The notes under the pieces were generated by a model. It did no database searches. It saw only the letters and a list, made by a program, of their open reading frames with translations, and was not told the origin of the DNA. A stretch of 64,000 nt of DNA from an uncultured Oscillospiraceae bacterium (GTDB taxonomy: Bacteria; Bacillota; Clostridia; Oscillospirales; Oscillospiraceae): positions 124,001 to 188,000 of the forward strand of contig CAKTPI010000003.1 in NCBI GenBank assembly GCA_934591635.1. The letters are read 5' to 3'. Position numbers and translations under genes: made by a program. This document shows positions 63,704-64,000 of this stretch, piece after piece; positions within the stretch are counted from its first letter, which is position 1; the number at the start of each line of letters is the position of its first letter.

Positions 63704-64000
63704 GTGGCAAGCCGCAAACACAGTCGCAATCGTTATCGCGAGATGGAAAATATTATGATGAAAGTGCTCATTGGTGATGGGATCACGTTTCTTTTGTATC
63801 TGTTTGCGGCAAGTCGTGTGGGCGCATGGCCAGTTATCAAAGGGATTGCTGCCGTAGTTACTATTGCGGTTTCTATTCTGGGGTTGGTGTGGCTTTATCT
63901 GACCAAGGAATTTACCCGCAGAAGGAGTCTTTGGATGGTAACTGCCTGTGTATCCATCCTCGCGTGTGTATTGGTCTCTCTTTGTTTGGGCTATCCCTGT
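63704..64000 (+). CDS. Small membrane protein, partial at the window edge
   Basis: GTG start with TTGGAGGGATGGTCC upstream; 99 codons are visible and the frame is still open at the end. A basic N-terminus (VASRKHSRNRYREMEN) is followed by three hydrophobic segments (about 21-37, 43-62 and 76-95). No family is recognised; the C-terminus is outside the window. Confidence 0.65.
   Translation, partial: MASRKHSRNRYREMENIMMKVLIGDGITFLLYLFAASRVGAWPVIKGIAAVVTIAVSILGLVWLYLTKEFTRRRSLWMVTACVSILACVLVSLCLGYPC

Noticed and set aside
1..64000. CRISPR arrays, complete insertion sequences, tRNA or rRNA genes
   Set aside because: No regular repeat-spacer pattern, no transposase frame and no cloverleaf-like gene other than tmRNA was noticed.

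Overview
The window looks like chromosomal DNA of a spore-forming Clostridia member of the gut Oscillospiraceae/Ruminococcaceae type. The grounds are gene content and order: scpA-scpB-DUF2953-ytfJ-dacF-rluB, an isoprenoid/DNA-repair operon oapA-dxs-tlyA-nadK-argR-recN, a tyrosine T-box, and the SmpB/tmRNA pair. Assignment is by inference only; there is no rRNA gene in the window.

Layout. (1) 1-375: 5' part of tgt, with its own promoter. (2) About 480-37,150: a large accessory block between tgt and queA, two queuosine genes that are often adjacent in Clostridia. Both ends of the block are graveyards of broken genes: sensor, sugar-ABC permease, sulfatase, two ABC exporters, MATE, and a serine-recombinase tail next to queA. 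The core holds three intact minus-strand operons plus a divergent PH-domain gene. Operon A (32,297 to 22,751): an oligopeptide-type ABC importer, a GHL6-like glycoside hydrolase, an MBL-fold hydrolase and a GntR/FCD regulator. Operon B (22,501 to 13,052): a second GHL6-like hydrolase, a DUF1116/FdrA module with a small FdrA-like protein, an acetate-kinase-like enzyme, an esterase, a tartronate-semialdehyde-type reductase and glycerate 2-kinase. Operon C (12,733 to 2,351): a second oligopeptide-type importer, MurQ, an esterase, an N-acetylhexosamine kinase, AnmK and a lone PTS IIC protein, i.e. salvage of peptidoglycan amino sugars. Operons A and B share ATTGTATACAAT-like palindromes that probably bind the GntR protein.

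(3) 37,378-50,667: queA, dapA, a tyrosine T-box controlling an M28 peptidase and tyrS, then recN-argR-nadK-tlyA-dxs-oapA. The roughly 640-nt non-coding stretch upstream of oapA has the position, size and neighbours of the OLE (ornate, large, extremophilic) RNA. (4) 50,776-55,471: a HAD hydrolase, smpB, a cyclophilin and ssrA (tmRNA), followed by a small accessory patch of GNAT acetyltransferases and an unknown gene. (5) 55,542-64,000: pgi, a flavoprotein, an RpiR regulator, rluB, dacF, ytfJ, DUF2953, scpB, scpA and a partial membrane-protein gene.

Most notable items: the probable OLE RNA/OapA locus, the FdrA-DUF1116-acetokinase module (a possible new phosphorolytic catabolic route), the GHL6/GntR regulon, the unusual MurNAc uptake arrangement, and the island splitting queA from tgt.
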